64,000 nucleotides of DNA, taken from IMG/VR virus record IMGVR_UViG_3300033149_002633, positions 1-64,000 of that record. One strand, written 5' to 3'. This document shows, piece after piece, positions 31,251 to 39,551 of the stretch. Position 1 is the stretch's first letter. Each line of letters opens with the position of its first letter. This stretch comes from a virus. The position numbers and the translations under genes were made by a program. Under the pieces are notes generated by a model. The model was given only the letters and a program-made list of their open reading frames with translations, had not been told where the DNA came from and ran no database searches.

Positions 31251-32105
31251 TTAGATTATTCTTTTTTTAGTTTTCTTTTTTCTTTGTTTCTTTCTATTAT
31301 GAGTTATGAGAGCATTTTGTACTTCCCAAAGGTAATTAGGTAATTCAAATACTTCTTCTTCTTTATCTACGCCTAACATTTTCCCAAATATTTGAGGTGA
31401 GAAAACTACTATCATTGTAAATAATGATGCCATGATTATTACTAAAACAGAATTATTTACAATCCATTCTACAAGAGCTGAATTGCTATTTAGTTGTTGA
31501 TTTAAATAGCTTACAATAGCTACTAAGATAGAACCTCCCATACCTCCTAACAGACCAGAATTTCTGGCTTTTCCTAATTCATTCTTAAAGGTATTGACCA
31601 GATTTTCGCTATTTTTAGCTATGTATGACATTTGAATTTTGGTTTCTTGTATGTCACATCTTGTATCTACTATCTCTTGCGATAGTTGTGCTAAACCTCT
31701 TTCTAAGTTATAGATTCTTTGGCGTAGTATATTTACTGTTACTTTATCGATATGCATTTCAATTTCTGCTAATAAGTTTGGAATGTTTATTGGTTTCTTG
31801 AAGACATTTTTAACACCGGCATTTAAAAACTCTTCATCATCATCATCGTTAAAACCAGTGATACCTACTATAACTGCGTCTGGGTCGATTTTTAGTATTT
31901 CTTCTGTTGCTCTACTTCCACTCATAGTTGGCATGACTTTATCCATTAAGACTATATCTGGCATAATCTTCCTATATGATTTTACGGCTTCGTCTCCGTT
32001 GTTTAATACTACTACTTCGAAACCACGTTCTTCAAATTTAGTGGCGAGTGCTTTTGCAAACTCATCATTATCATCTACAATCATGACGCAGTTTCTGTAA
32101 CTCAT
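31251..32105 (-). CDS. CheY-like receiver fused to coiled coil and two TM segments
   Basis: Residues 1-118 form a response-regulator receiver with every key residue: D11-D12 (VDDND), phospho-acceptor D55 (DIVLMD), T83 (GITGF) and K104 (FKKP). Then a coiled coil (~120-178, LRQRIYNLERGLAQLSQEIVDTR), two hydrophobic segments (~183-201 and ~216-236) and a cytoplasmic tail ending in a Lys/Arg run. No DNA-binding or enzymatic output domain and no kinase gene in the window, so the signal would come from the host. Start: ATG 32105; TATA-like sequence lies both directly before it and about 25 bases upstream, so an ATG at 32084 is possible but would cut the first strand. Confidence 0.82.
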   Translation of the reverse strand: MSYRNCVMIVDDNDEFAKALATKFEERGFEVVVLNNGDEAVKSYRKIMPDIVLMDKVMPTMSGSRATEEILKIDPDAVIVGITGFNDDDDEEFLNAGVKNVFKKPINIPNLLAEIEMHIDKVTVNILRQRIYNLERGLAQLSQEIVDTRCDIQETKIQMSYIAKNSENLVNTFKNELGKARNSGLLGGMGGSILVAIVSYLNQQLNSNSALVEWIVNNSVLVIIMASLFTMIVVFSPQIFGKMLGVDKEEEVFELPNYLWEVQNALITHNRKKQRKKKTKKRII

Positions 32106-32140
32106 CAATTTAAAGGTAGAAAAAAAATATAAAAATTTAT

Positions 32141-33118
32141 TTATGCTATTAATTCTGTCATATATTTCTCGATAGTTTCAAAGCTTTGTTTATCATCACT
32201 ATAAGTGGATATCATCTCTATTTCTGGATAAGAAGGTGAATAGAAACCAAATTCTTCACATTCATATACATAACTACATACCATACAAAATTTCTGCATA
32301 CCTACATTTCTTGTCAAATGGTTTATCGTGAGTGGTTGCGGGTCACGAAATTTTTTCTGAGCACGTTTGAAATCCTCCACTTTTATTGCATACCATTTAA
32401 CTTGATATTTTGCACCTCCTAATAATACACACATTGTGTATGGTTTTCCGCTATGGAAGTAATAAGGTATATTTTTTAACATCGCTGATAATTTTTTAAA
32501 GTATTCTGAACTTGTTAATAGATGAAAATATCCACATAATTGAATATAATGATTGGGTAGTGATGATACACTACTCTTCCAATCAATTATTAGGATTTTC
32601 CATCCTACTGGTGTCTTAAATAATGTTAATAAGTCTATGGTTCCAGAGAAAGAATTTAATTCGTCTATAGTACCATCATCTTTTCTTACTATATGTCTTA
32701 ATTTCTTTTCTATTGCTATTATCTTTATCTTGCCTTTATAGTCTCTCCAGAAAGATACAAAGTTATTATATACTCTTTCTATTTCGTTTATGAATATGCT
32801 AAAGCGTTGTTTATTATTCATTAGTCTTGATAACAGTTTTCTATCTTCTGGTGATAATACTACTTGTTCTGTTTGTAATCCTATTTGTTGTCTTAGAAAG
32901 TTCTCTATTTTACCATGAATTATTGTTCCAGCAATAGCCTTTAGGTTATTTCTTATTTTTTTATCTTTATGTATCTTTTTCCAGTTTTCTATACCTACTC
33001 TATCTCTTTCATGGATAGGATGGAGATATCCACTCATCTCGCATACTATTGTCTGTGCTATCTCTGTAGTTCTTGGTATTAAGTATTCTCTATTGTTTTC
33101 TCTGTAAATATAAGGCAT
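32141..33118 (-). CDS. Cas4-like PD-(D/E)XK exonuclease
   Basis: 325 residues from ATG 33118 (AAGGAGAG before it). RecB-family nuclease motifs: H69 (GTIIHGKI), E137 (IAIEKKL), D162 (GTIDLL), D179-x-K181 (IIDWKSS) and Q193-x3-Y197. Cys26 together with C278, C281 and C287 (CMVCSYVYEC) fits the Cas4/AddB Fe-S cluster. Likely a 5'-3' exonuclease in viral recombination. It is the last gene of an operon with an SF2 helicase, much like helicase-nuclease pairs. Confidence 0.85.
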   Translation of the reverse strand: MPYIYRENNREYLIPRTTEIAQTIVCEMSGYLHPIHERDRVGIENWKKIHKDKKIRNNLKAIAGTIIHGKIENFLRQQIGLQTEQVVLSPEDRKLLSRLMNNKQRFSIFINEIERVYNNFVSFWRDYKGKIKIIAIEKKLRHIVRKDDGTIDELNSFSGTIDLLTLFKTPVGWKILIIDWKSSVSSLPNHYIQLCGYFHLLTSSEYFKKLSAMLKNIPYYFHSGKPYTMCVLLGGAKYQVKWYAIKVEDFKRAQKKFRDPQPLTINHLTRNVGMQKFCMVCSYVYECEEFGFYSPSYPEIEMISTYSDDKQSFETIEKYMTELIA

Positions 33119-33119
33119 A

Positions 33120-33707
33120 TTACTCTCCTTTTTGTTTATTTTGTACAAGGTTACTTAGTTTATTGATTTTCTTTTGAGCTTTTACAGCTATTTCTGAATA
33201 ACCTTTCTTTTCTGCTTCTTTCATTATTGATTGTAGTCTTTTTATATCATTTGTTTTATCTATTTCTCCTTCCATCATTTTCATTTCTATTTCTGCTATT
33301 TTCTTTTCTGCTGGTTCTTCCACTTCCATCTCTTGTTTGAATTGTTCTTTAGTTCTCTTTGCTTCTAATCCTACAGCTTTTAAGACATCTCCAAGTTTAG
33401 CATAGCCTTTTTTAGGTGGTGGAGCTGGTGAATTTAATTCTTCCAGAGTTAATGATGGAGGTTCTATTTCTATTTTTGACATTTTTCTAAGTGCTTCTTC
33501 TGTCCTCTTTTTTTCCTCTTGTATTTTATCTAGCTCTTCTTGTGTTACATAAAAATCATATCTTGTCATGTAGATAGGGTTTCTAATGCATTGGTATTGA
33601 CCACACCATCCCCAAGGTCTTTCTCTTTTTGTTTTGGGGTCAAATGCTCTGATATATCGAGCACATCTTTCTTTTTTATTTTTTCCAACGAAAAATTCAC
33701 ATTCCAT
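33120..33707 (-). CDS. Cys-rich N-terminus plus coiled-coil protein
   Basis: Four Cys near the N-terminus (CEFF, RCARY, WCGQYQC) may bind zinc. The rest is charged and helical (EELDKIQEEKKRTEEALRKM) with a Pro-rich hinge (NSPAPPPKKG). The ATG at 33707 is preceded by its own promoter. Ends one base before the nuclease start. Function unknown. Confidence 0.7.
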   Translation of the reverse strand: MECEFFVGKNKKERCARYIRAFDPKTKRERPWGWCGQYQCIRNPIYMTRYDFYVTQEELDKIQEEKKRTEEALRKMSKIEIEPPSLTLEELNSPAPPPKKGYAKLGDVLKAVGLEAKRTKEQFKQEMEVEEPAEKKIAEIEMKMMEGEIDKTNDIKRLQSIMKEAEKKGYSEIAVKAQKKINKLSNLVQNKQKGE

Positions 33708-33739
33708 AATAATCACTAACTAATTGAACATATTGAACA

Positions 33740-33752
33740 AATTTAAACCTTT
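33740..33752 (-). promoter_or_regulatory. Internal promoter for 33707 and nuclease
   Basis: Minus strand reads AGAAAGGTTTAAATTTG, overlapping the 3' end of the 33743-34027 gene. It would allow the nuclease pair to be expressed apart from the upstream operon. Confidence 0.6.
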
Positions 33753-34027
33753 CTATCCTCCTTAATGATTATGTCTATTTCAGTCTCGAACCCATCATAA
33801 TCTACTTTTCTTCGATGTTCATTACATACTGCAACGAAAGATAGTTTATGTGTTATTATATCTTCTATTAATAGAAGGTGAGTAGGAGGATTATTACAAC
33901 CAATTCTGTTACATTTATTTTGATGTTTAATCCATTTGACTATCTTTTTTTGTTCATTGAGAGGTAAAGAAAAGAAAAGTAGATTGAGAGCTGATAGGTT
34001 TCCGATTTCTCTTGTTTCAGTCATCAT
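33743..34027 (-). CDS. Small zinc-binding protein (94 aa)
   Basis: ATG 34027 follows AAGGAGATGATT (a second ATG is at 34024). CNRIGC and, 30 residues later, CNEH form a CCCH zinc site of the type found in HNH-like or treble-clef folds, without visible catalytic residues. Overlaps the helicase end by 11 bases. Confidence 0.7.
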   Translation of the reverse strand: MMTETREIGNLSALNLLFFSLPLNEQKKIVKWIKHQNKCNRIGCNNPPTHLLLIEDIITHKLSFVAVCNEHRRKVDYDGFETEIDIIIKEDRKV

Positions 34028-35597
34028 AATCATCTCCTTCTTCATCTACATTTATATTTATCATATTCTCAAGAAAAGTATTTTTGACATCTATTGTAAA
34101 TCCAGCTTCATACCATGCGAGTGCTCTATCTCTGCTATGTTCCCATAGATATTTTGTATTGTTAGCAAAATCAATGAATATGGCATCAGATTTTTCATGA
34201 GCCTTACGTATTAAACGACCTAATGATTGGATGGCTCTGGTTTTTGATTTCCAGCTTCCAGCTAATATCATAGCATTCATATCTGGAAAGTCAAATCCTT
34301 CTCCTACTAACTGGTATGTACATATCATTACTGACACGTTACCATATAAGAATTCGTTAAATTTCTCATTTCTTTTATTATCCTTTGAATGAGTATATAC
34401 TACATCATCTTCATCCAAGTCATCTTCAGCAGATATAAAATTAGAGAATTGAAGTTTAAGTCTTTGACAATGAGCTATTCTATCGGTTAAAATCAATACT
34501 TTCCTTTTTTTCCTCATTAGTTTTATTGCTTCTGTTATTATCAGATTATTTCTAATTTCATTTTGAATGATATAGTTCTCATATATATCATCATAGTTAA
34601 AGCTTCTGGGATAGTTTCTGGGTGGAACTGGTATGAATTTAATTGATGGTTTTACAGCTTGTTCTAATTCTATTAGGTCTTTTTGTGTCAGATTACCAAC
34701 GTTGGGTCCTAAGTATGCATGATAAACTAAATCACTACCATCAGAACGCATATCGGCTGTACCAGTCAAGCCTATTCTATGATAACAATTTAAGCTCTCG
34801 AGTATTTCTTTTGATTGCTTACTTGAAGCATGATGACATTCATCATAGATTACCAATCCACAATCATCTATAATCGCACGAAAACGCTCATATTCTTTCG
34901 ATTTTGTTTTTGATTTACCATAGTATATGTTATGGACAAAACTCCTCGTAGCGACCACGAAAAGTGGGTTATTTTCTAAATCTGTAACAAGTCTAACCTT
35001 CTTTACTACATTAAGCTCATTATCCAAACTGGTTATGAAATATCTTTGAATTCGTTCTAACCACTGTCGTTCTACTGTAGTGTTAGGAACAATGATTAAA
35101 GTAGTAGTCTGTAATATTGAAGCAAGATAAAGACCCATTTGTGTTTTACCAGCTCCAGTAGCTACATGTAATACACATCTTGCTCCAAGTTCAAGAGCTT
35201 CATTGACTATGTCTTTCTGATAACTCCTAAGTATGATTGGCTCCTTCATTGGAAATATGACTTTTTTACTCGGAGGTATGAGGTTACTTTCAATTTTTAC
35301 ATCATCAAAAAGTCCAAGAACAACATACATTAACCCACTTGGAAAGATTCTTCTGTATTTATCATAAAGATGAATTTTTCCATCCCAATCTCTCCACCAA
35401 TTCATCTTAGATTTCCACTTGAGTATTTCACTGTCTGTTTTAGCTTTCCATAGATTTACTTCACATTGAGCTATCTTAGCATCTCTTACTCGTTCCTTTT
35501 CTTTTACATCATATGCAAGTATATCATATAGCTTCTGTCTCTCTTCTTGTGTTGCCTCTATAACTTCTGTATATAGATTACCTACTCTTACTTTCAT
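34017..35597 (-). CDS. SF2 helicase, XPB/RecG-like
   Basis: 526 residues with all motifs: Q-x-x-I region RSYQKDIVNEAL, Walker A ATGAGKTQ (about 145-152), DECHH (about 250-254), GLTGTAD, and C-terminal ICTYQLVGEGFDFPD and QSLGRLIRK (motif VI). The first ~110 residues are a separate extension. AAGGAGGATG lies before ATG 35597. Probable role in recombination or replication fork remodelling with the Cas4-like nuclease. Confidence 0.9.
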   Translation of the reverse strand: MKVRVGNLYTEVIEATQEERQKLYDILAYDVKEKERVRDAKIAQCEVNLWKAKTDSEILKWKSKMNWWRDWDGKIHLYDKYRRIFPSGLMYVVLGLFDDVKIESNLIPPSKKVIFPMKEPIILRSYQKDIVNEALELGARCVLHVATGAGKTQMGLYLASILQTTTLIIVPNTTVERQWLERIQRYFITSLDNELNVVKKVRLVTDLENNPLFVVATRSFVHNIYYGKSKTKSKEYERFRAIIDDCGLVIYDECHHASSKQSKEILESLNCYHRIGLTGTADMRSDGSDLVYHAYLGPNVGNLTQKDLIELEQAVKPSIKFIPVPPRNYPRSFNYDDIYENYIIQNEIRNNLIITEAIKLMRKKRKVLILTDRIAHCQRLKLQFSNFISAEDDLDEDDVVYTHSKDNKRNEKFNEFLYGNVSVMICTYQLVGEGFDFPDMNAMILAGSWKSKTRAIQSLGRLIRKAHEKSDAIFIDFANNTKYLWEHSRDRALAWYEAGFTIDVKNTFLENMININVDEEGDDYDD

Positions 35598-35794
35598 ACT
35601 TCATCCTCCTTTATAAGTGAATATTTGTAAGGATAAACCTCTTTAAATTCGTCAAACTCTCTCATTTTGTATATTATAAGGACATATAACTTATCTCCTT
35701 CTCTAATGTCAAAATCATTTCTTGCCCATTCTGGAAATGTACATCTTCCATTTTTTCCTATTTTTAATCTTATTAAACAATCTTTCATACTCAT
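35594..35794 (-). CDS. AbrB/SpoVT-like DNA-binding protein (66 aa)
   Basis: RLKIGKNGRCTFPEWARNDFDIREGDKLYV matches the swapped-hairpin AbrB pattern (normally K-x-G-R-I-x-I-P, LGI-x-x-GD). Overlaps genes on both sides by four bases (ATGA type), so it is translationally coupled to the ATPase and the helicase. May repress this operon or serve as a DNA-binding subunit. Confidence 0.78.
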   Translation of the reverse strand: MSMKDCLIRLKIGKNGRCTFPEWARNDFDIREGDKLYVLIIYKMREFDEFKEVYPYKYSLIKEDEV

Positions 35795-36762
35795 AGGTCT
35801 ATCACCATTGTTTCTGGATTGTTATCTATATAACTTAAATCACAAACAAATTCTGTTTGAAATTTGTCAAGTTCTAAAAAGTGCTGTAAGTGAAACATAA
35901 TTTTATCATCTATTGAGAATAATGTATCTCTTTTTTTCCATTTAGAAACGAACAAATGTGTAGGACAAAAAGTCGTATCCATGAATACTGTTTTACCAAA
36001 GTCATAGAAGCCATGATAGAGATTTTCTATGTATTTAATTAGTCTTGTACTGTTCTCTCTTTCTCCGTATATTAGTTCTGGTGATGTAAAAACTATTAAT
36101 CTAACATTATCATGTTGTATGAGATTATCTATTATCTTATCTCCATTAGGATAAATCTCATCTATAATTACAGTAGCGTTTCTTTCTCCTACGTTATCTC
36201 TGAACTCGATATATTTCTTCATGTAGTCTTGTTGAGATGTAAAATGTATTATCCCAGAACCGTTTTTGATATATTCATAGGGTAGTGTATCTATCCACCA
36301 TCTATAATGATAAAAGAATGTTTTCTTTCTATGTTTCTCATTACTAGCTATAAATAAGACTGGTTCTTTTGATAAAATAGAAGCTAATGTTGCTGTCGTT
36401 GTTTTTCCAGTCATTCTCCCCCAAAGATGTATATATAATTCATATTGATTGATGTTCTCTATAACTTCTTTCTGTAAATCTGTAAGTTTAAAGCTTGTTG
36501 ATTTTTTCTCTGTTACGGCTTCGAATAATGCAAGAGGTCTCCCTTTCGTGCTAACTCTTAATGTCTTTCTTTGTACTAGTTTTTTTCTCATCAATATTGC
36601 TATGTGGTCATAAAGTGTAGTAGATGGTAAATCTATGTATTTTCTCAATTCATCTCTAAATGATGGTCCTTTAGCTTGTAAAATATTATAGATTGTTTTA
36701 CAATAAATACAATCTAATGGATTTTTAAGAGCTTCATGATAATATCTAATTCTTCCTTTCAT
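35791..36762 (-). CDS. Winged helix fused to terminase-like ATPase
   Basis: Residues ~15-85 form a winged helix (FRDELRKYIDLPSTTLYDHIAILMRKKL, wing KTLRVSTKGRPLALFE). Residues ~95-260 look like a terminase ATPase: Q97 adenine motif, Walker A GRMTGKTTT (115-123), Walker B ATVIIDE (196-202), coupling motif VFTSP (224-228). The nuclease domain of a terminase is absent. The real TerL is at 37926. Could be a DNA-recognition ATPase for packaging, a helicase loader or part of the operon with helicase and nuclease. Leaderless: ATG 36762 is about 25 bases from TATA. Confidence 0.72.
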   Translation of the reverse strand: MKGRIRYYHEALKNPLDCIYCKTIYNILQAKGPSFRDELRKYIDLPSTTLYDHIAILMRKKLVQRKTLRVSTKGRPLALFEAVTEKKSTSFKLTDLQKEVIENINQYELYIHLWGRMTGKTTTATLASILSKEPVLFIASNEKHRKKTFFYHYRWWIDTLPYEYIKNGSGIIHFTSQQDYMKKYIEFRDNVGERNATVIIDEIYPNGDKIIDNLIQHDNVRLIVFTSPELIYGERENSTRLIKYIENLYHGFYDFGKTVFMDTTFCPTHLFVSKWKKRDTLFSIDDKIMFHLQHFLELDKFQTEFVCDLSYIDNNPETMVIDL

Positions 36763-36783
36763 ATCGAAAGGTTCGCATACATC

Positions 36784-36799
36784 TATTTAAAGGTTTCGA
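36784..36799 (-). promoter_or_regulatory. Promoter for 36762-32141 operon
   Basis: Minus strand reads ATCGAAACCTTTAAATAG, a consensus match at leaderless distance from ATG 36762. Confidence 0.72.
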
Positions 36800-36825
36800 T
36801 AAAAATGATTAGAGGAATTTTATCG

Positions 36826-37440
36826 TTATTCCTCTTCTACTTTATTATCTCGCATATTAGCAAGGAAAACAGAAAAGCTTTCTATATCATTTCCACCTTT
36901 AACAGAACCAGATTGTTTAATCCGTTCTTTTCTTGTGGCGGCAAGTTCTTTGAGAACACTAAGAAGTTGTTTAGTATGGTCATTGACACTCTTATGAAGG
37001 AATTTGGATATCTCAAGTTTTATCTTACTTCCAGTTTCATATGCATCCATTTCATAGTCTTCATGATATACGGCGATTTTAGCTGCACTCCTCCATAATT
37101 CTTTGAGCTGGATAAAACTTGCTAATACGAGAGCTTTATCACGTAATCCAGCTCCTTCTCTTTGAAGGTCTCTTAGATGTTCTCGTAATAGATTACGTTC
37201 TATTTGACAAGTATCATGAGATTGATAAAAGTCACAACCAAATCTCCTAATAAAACAACTATCACATCTTGTATATAGAAAAGATGTATATTCATTAAGT
37301 GTCATTGCCACTACAAGGTCATCAGTAGTAACTGCTACAGATGGAGTTTCCGTAAATTTTTCATCCTCTAAATCAGTTAGCATGTTTGGTACTTCAACTT
37401 TTTCTCCCTCATTTTGTTGTGTATCATTTTCTTCCGTCAT
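36826..37440 (-). CDS. Cys-cluster helical protein; possible small terminase
   Basis: 204 residues. An acidic N-terminus is followed by a cluster CDSCFIRRFGCDFY and C-x8-downstream (four Cys within about 20 residues, about 59-78), then long helices (ERNLLREHLRDLQREG; KSVNDHTKQLLSVLKELAATRKERI). Close to TerL, although on the opposite strand, and of usual TerS length, but no HTH is evident. Probably leaderless from the TATA at about 37461. Confidence 0.45.
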   Translation of the reverse strand: MTEENDTQQNEGEKVEVPNMLTDLEDEKFTETPSVAVTTDDLVVAMTLNEYTSFLYTRCDSCFIRRFGCDFYQSHDTCQIERNLLREHLRDLQREGAGLRDKALVLASFIQLKELWRSAAKIAVYHEDYEMDAYETGSKIKLEISKFLHKSVNDHTKQLLSVLKELAATRKERIKQSGSVKGGNDIESFSVFLANMRDNKVEEE

Positions 37441-37456
37441 TATGCCTATTTAAGCA

Positions 37457-37472
37457 GAAAATATATATAAGT
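37457..37472. promoter_or_regulatory. Shared TATA between divergent genes
   Basis: AAAATATATATAAG is TATA-like in both directions, about 25 bases from ATG 37440 (left) and 40 bases from ATG 37504 (right, which has GGTGAT). Confidence 0.45.
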
Positions 37473-37503
37473 ATTCTGTGTTTAACAATTAGGTGATAAT
37501 ATT

Positions 37504-37872
37504 ATGGGTGAAACATTAGTTGATAGAAATATACGTTTGCTTAAAGAGAGGGTTACAAAATTAGAAGAGATGATTGGAACTGACTTAGTAGAAAAGCTCA
37601 ATAATTTTAAACCAGAGAAAGTAGATTTGATGCCTTTAGAAGCAAAAATAAATTCTGTAAATACACATATTACTGAGATGGAAAAGAAGTATAACAGTTT
37701 GATTGAGCAGCTTAAATCAGTTATAAATGCTAAGACTAATGAACTCAGTACCAAAATTCTGGAAGTTAGTAAGAAGCTAGAAATTACTGAAGCAAAGCTA
37801 CAAAAACAATTAGATGAACTATTCGAACATCCTTCTATCAAAATTATAGAAGATGAACCCCCTTCTGAATGA
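37504..37872 (+). CDS. Coiled-coil protein (122 aa)
   Basis: Continuous heptad pattern from residue ~9 to ~105 (RNIRLLKERVTKLEEMI; LIEQLKSVINAKTNELSTKILEVSKKLEITEAKLQKQ), with an acidic end. Directly before TerL. Possibly a scaffold, small terminase or packaging accessory protein. Confidence 0.68.
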   Translation: MGETLVDRNIRLLKERVTKLEEMIGTDLVEKLNNFKPEKVDLMPLEAKINSVNTHITEMEKKYNSLIEQLKSVINAKTNELSTKILEVSKKLEITEAKLQKQLDELFEHPSIKIIEDEPPSE

Positions 37873-37893
37873 TTTTGTATTGTAACATAAAAA

Positions 37894-37906
37894 CCTTTTA
37901 ATATTT
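37894..37906 (+). promoter_or_regulatory. Promoter for TerL
   Basis: AAACCTTTTAATATTTA facing right, about 27 bases before ATG 37926, so the TerL mRNA is probably leaderless. Confidence 0.6.
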
Positions 37907-37925
37907 ATTTTATCTTTTTTAATAT

Positions 37926-39551
37926 ATGGATGACGAGATGCTACGTAAGTTAGCACAAGGGATGTTAAATGACCCAGTCCTTTTTGTTCAGAAAACCACT
38001 GGAAATATACCTTATTTTTATCAAGAAGAATTATTGAGATGTAATGATAGATTTATAGCAGCTTGTTGGGCAAGACAGTTAGGCAAAAGCTGGATAGTAA
38101 GAATGAAGGCAATATATCAAGCTTTCACTTATCCAGACCAACTTATCATAATCATTTCAGCTACTGAAAAACAAGCATTACATTTCTATCGTTTGTTAAT
38201 GAAGGAAATACAAGACTCTGATTTATTACGTAATGAGATAGCTAGATATACTAAAACTATGGCTGTTTTAAAGAATGGTAGCCAAATTATTTGTCTTGCA
38301 CCTTCAGAGAAATCAGTAAGAGGTTATTCTGCTGATTTAGTTATTATAGATGAAGCAGACTTTGTTGCCAGAGAAGTAATAGTAGCTGTAGAACAATGTA
38401 TTACAGCAAGATATGGTAAAATGATACTTATTTCTACTCCTTCTCCAGAAGGTATTGGTTCATTATTCTATCAATATTTTAATGATGGGTTAAGAGCTCA
38501 GAGAGAAGGATTGGTAGGAACTGATGAACATAAATTCAAGTATAGAGTTTTCCATTATACTTATGAAGTTGGATTACAAGTAACAAGAGTTGAACGAGGT
38601 CAAAGACGTACCCAATTAGACCCGCATATGATTGCTATCAAACGCAAGACCATGGCTGAATGGGAATGGAAAAGAGAATATATGGCAGAATGGGCTGATA
38701 GTGTAGGTACTTACTACAATAGACTACACATAGAATCTTGTACGGATAAAAATTATAGAATGATGGAAAATCAACTTGGGAAAGGAATGAAAGAATATAT
38801 AGGAGAGTTTGAATATTATTCAGATTGTATCTATTTTGCTGGTGCGGACTTTGCTAAACAGATAGACAAAACAGTTTTAGCTATTTGTAGAACTATGTCA
38901 GATGGAGGTTATAAGATAGTTTATTTCTTTGAAGCTCAAGGAGTAGATTATACAATACAAGGATATTATATTGTTAAAGCACTTGGCAGATATAAAGTTT
39001 CTATGGCTTGGGGAGATAAAAGCGGAGTAGGAGAGCCATTTATCGACTATATCAGTAGATTAGCTAGAGAAGACCCAGAATGTGATAACTTACAAAAAAT
39101 TGAACCAGTAGCTCTTACAAATCTAAAGAAGCAAGAAATCTTTGGTAATACCATTCCAATTGTAGCTCAACAACATATAGTGTTTCCTAACCATCCTCAA
39201 TTCTTACAAGAAATGATTTATCTTAAAAGAGAACTAACTCCAGAAGGAATGTTAAAAATCAACGGTCCCACTGAAATGGATGATATTAATGATGACTATC
39301 CTATGGCTTTTGCACTAATGATGATGTGCGAACTTAAGAGTAACTATTCCAGAGACTTTTTTGTTACTGCTACTCCACAATATGCAGAAATGATTAAAGA
39401 CGATAGGAGAAGAGATGCTTTTGGAGAAACAACTTCATTATATGACAAAGACGAAATGTCCTTTTTCTATACTCCAGATGGATTAGATAGTACTATGGCT
39501 TTTTCCTTTAATAGAGGAATAAAAAGAACGAGAAGTAGAAGATTATTCTAA
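37926..39551 (+). CDS. terL: Terminase large subunit
   Basis: 541 residues. ATPase: Walker A ARQLGKS (49-55), Walker B LVIIDEAD (138-145), coupling motif STP (170-172). Nuclease (RNase H fold): GADFAKQ around D308, a second acidic region (WGDKSGVGEP), and the late acid in DDINDDYPMAFAL. It cuts concatemers and pumps DNA into the capsid through the portal, which must lie outside this window. Overlaps the convergent fibre gene by four bases. Confidence 0.94.
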   Translation: MDDEMLRKLAQGMLNDPVLFVQKTTGNIPYFYQEELLRCNDRFIAACWARQLGKSWIVRMKAIYQAFTYPDQLIIIISATEKQALHFYRLLMKEIQDSDLLRNEIARYTKTMAVLKNGSQIICLAPSEKSVRGYSADLVIIDEADFVAREVIVAVEQCITARYGKMILISTPSPEGIGSLFYQYFNDGLRAQREGLVGTDEHKFKYRVFHYTYEVGLQVTRVERGQRRTQLDPHMIAIKRKTMAEWEWKREYMAEWADSVGTYYNRLHIESCTDKNYRMMENQLGKGMKEYIGEFEYYSDCIYFAGADFAKQIDKTVLAICRTMSDGGYKIVYFFEAQGVDYTIQGYYIVKALGRYKVSMAWGDKSGVGEPFIDYISRLAREDPECDNLQKIEPVALTNLKKQEIFGNTIPIVAQQHIVFPNHPQFLQEMIYLKRELTPEGMLKINGPTEMDDINDDYPMAFALMMMCELKSNYSRDFFVTATPQYAEMIKDDRRRDAFGETTSLYDKDEMSFFYTPDGLDSTMAFSFNRGIKRTRSRRLF

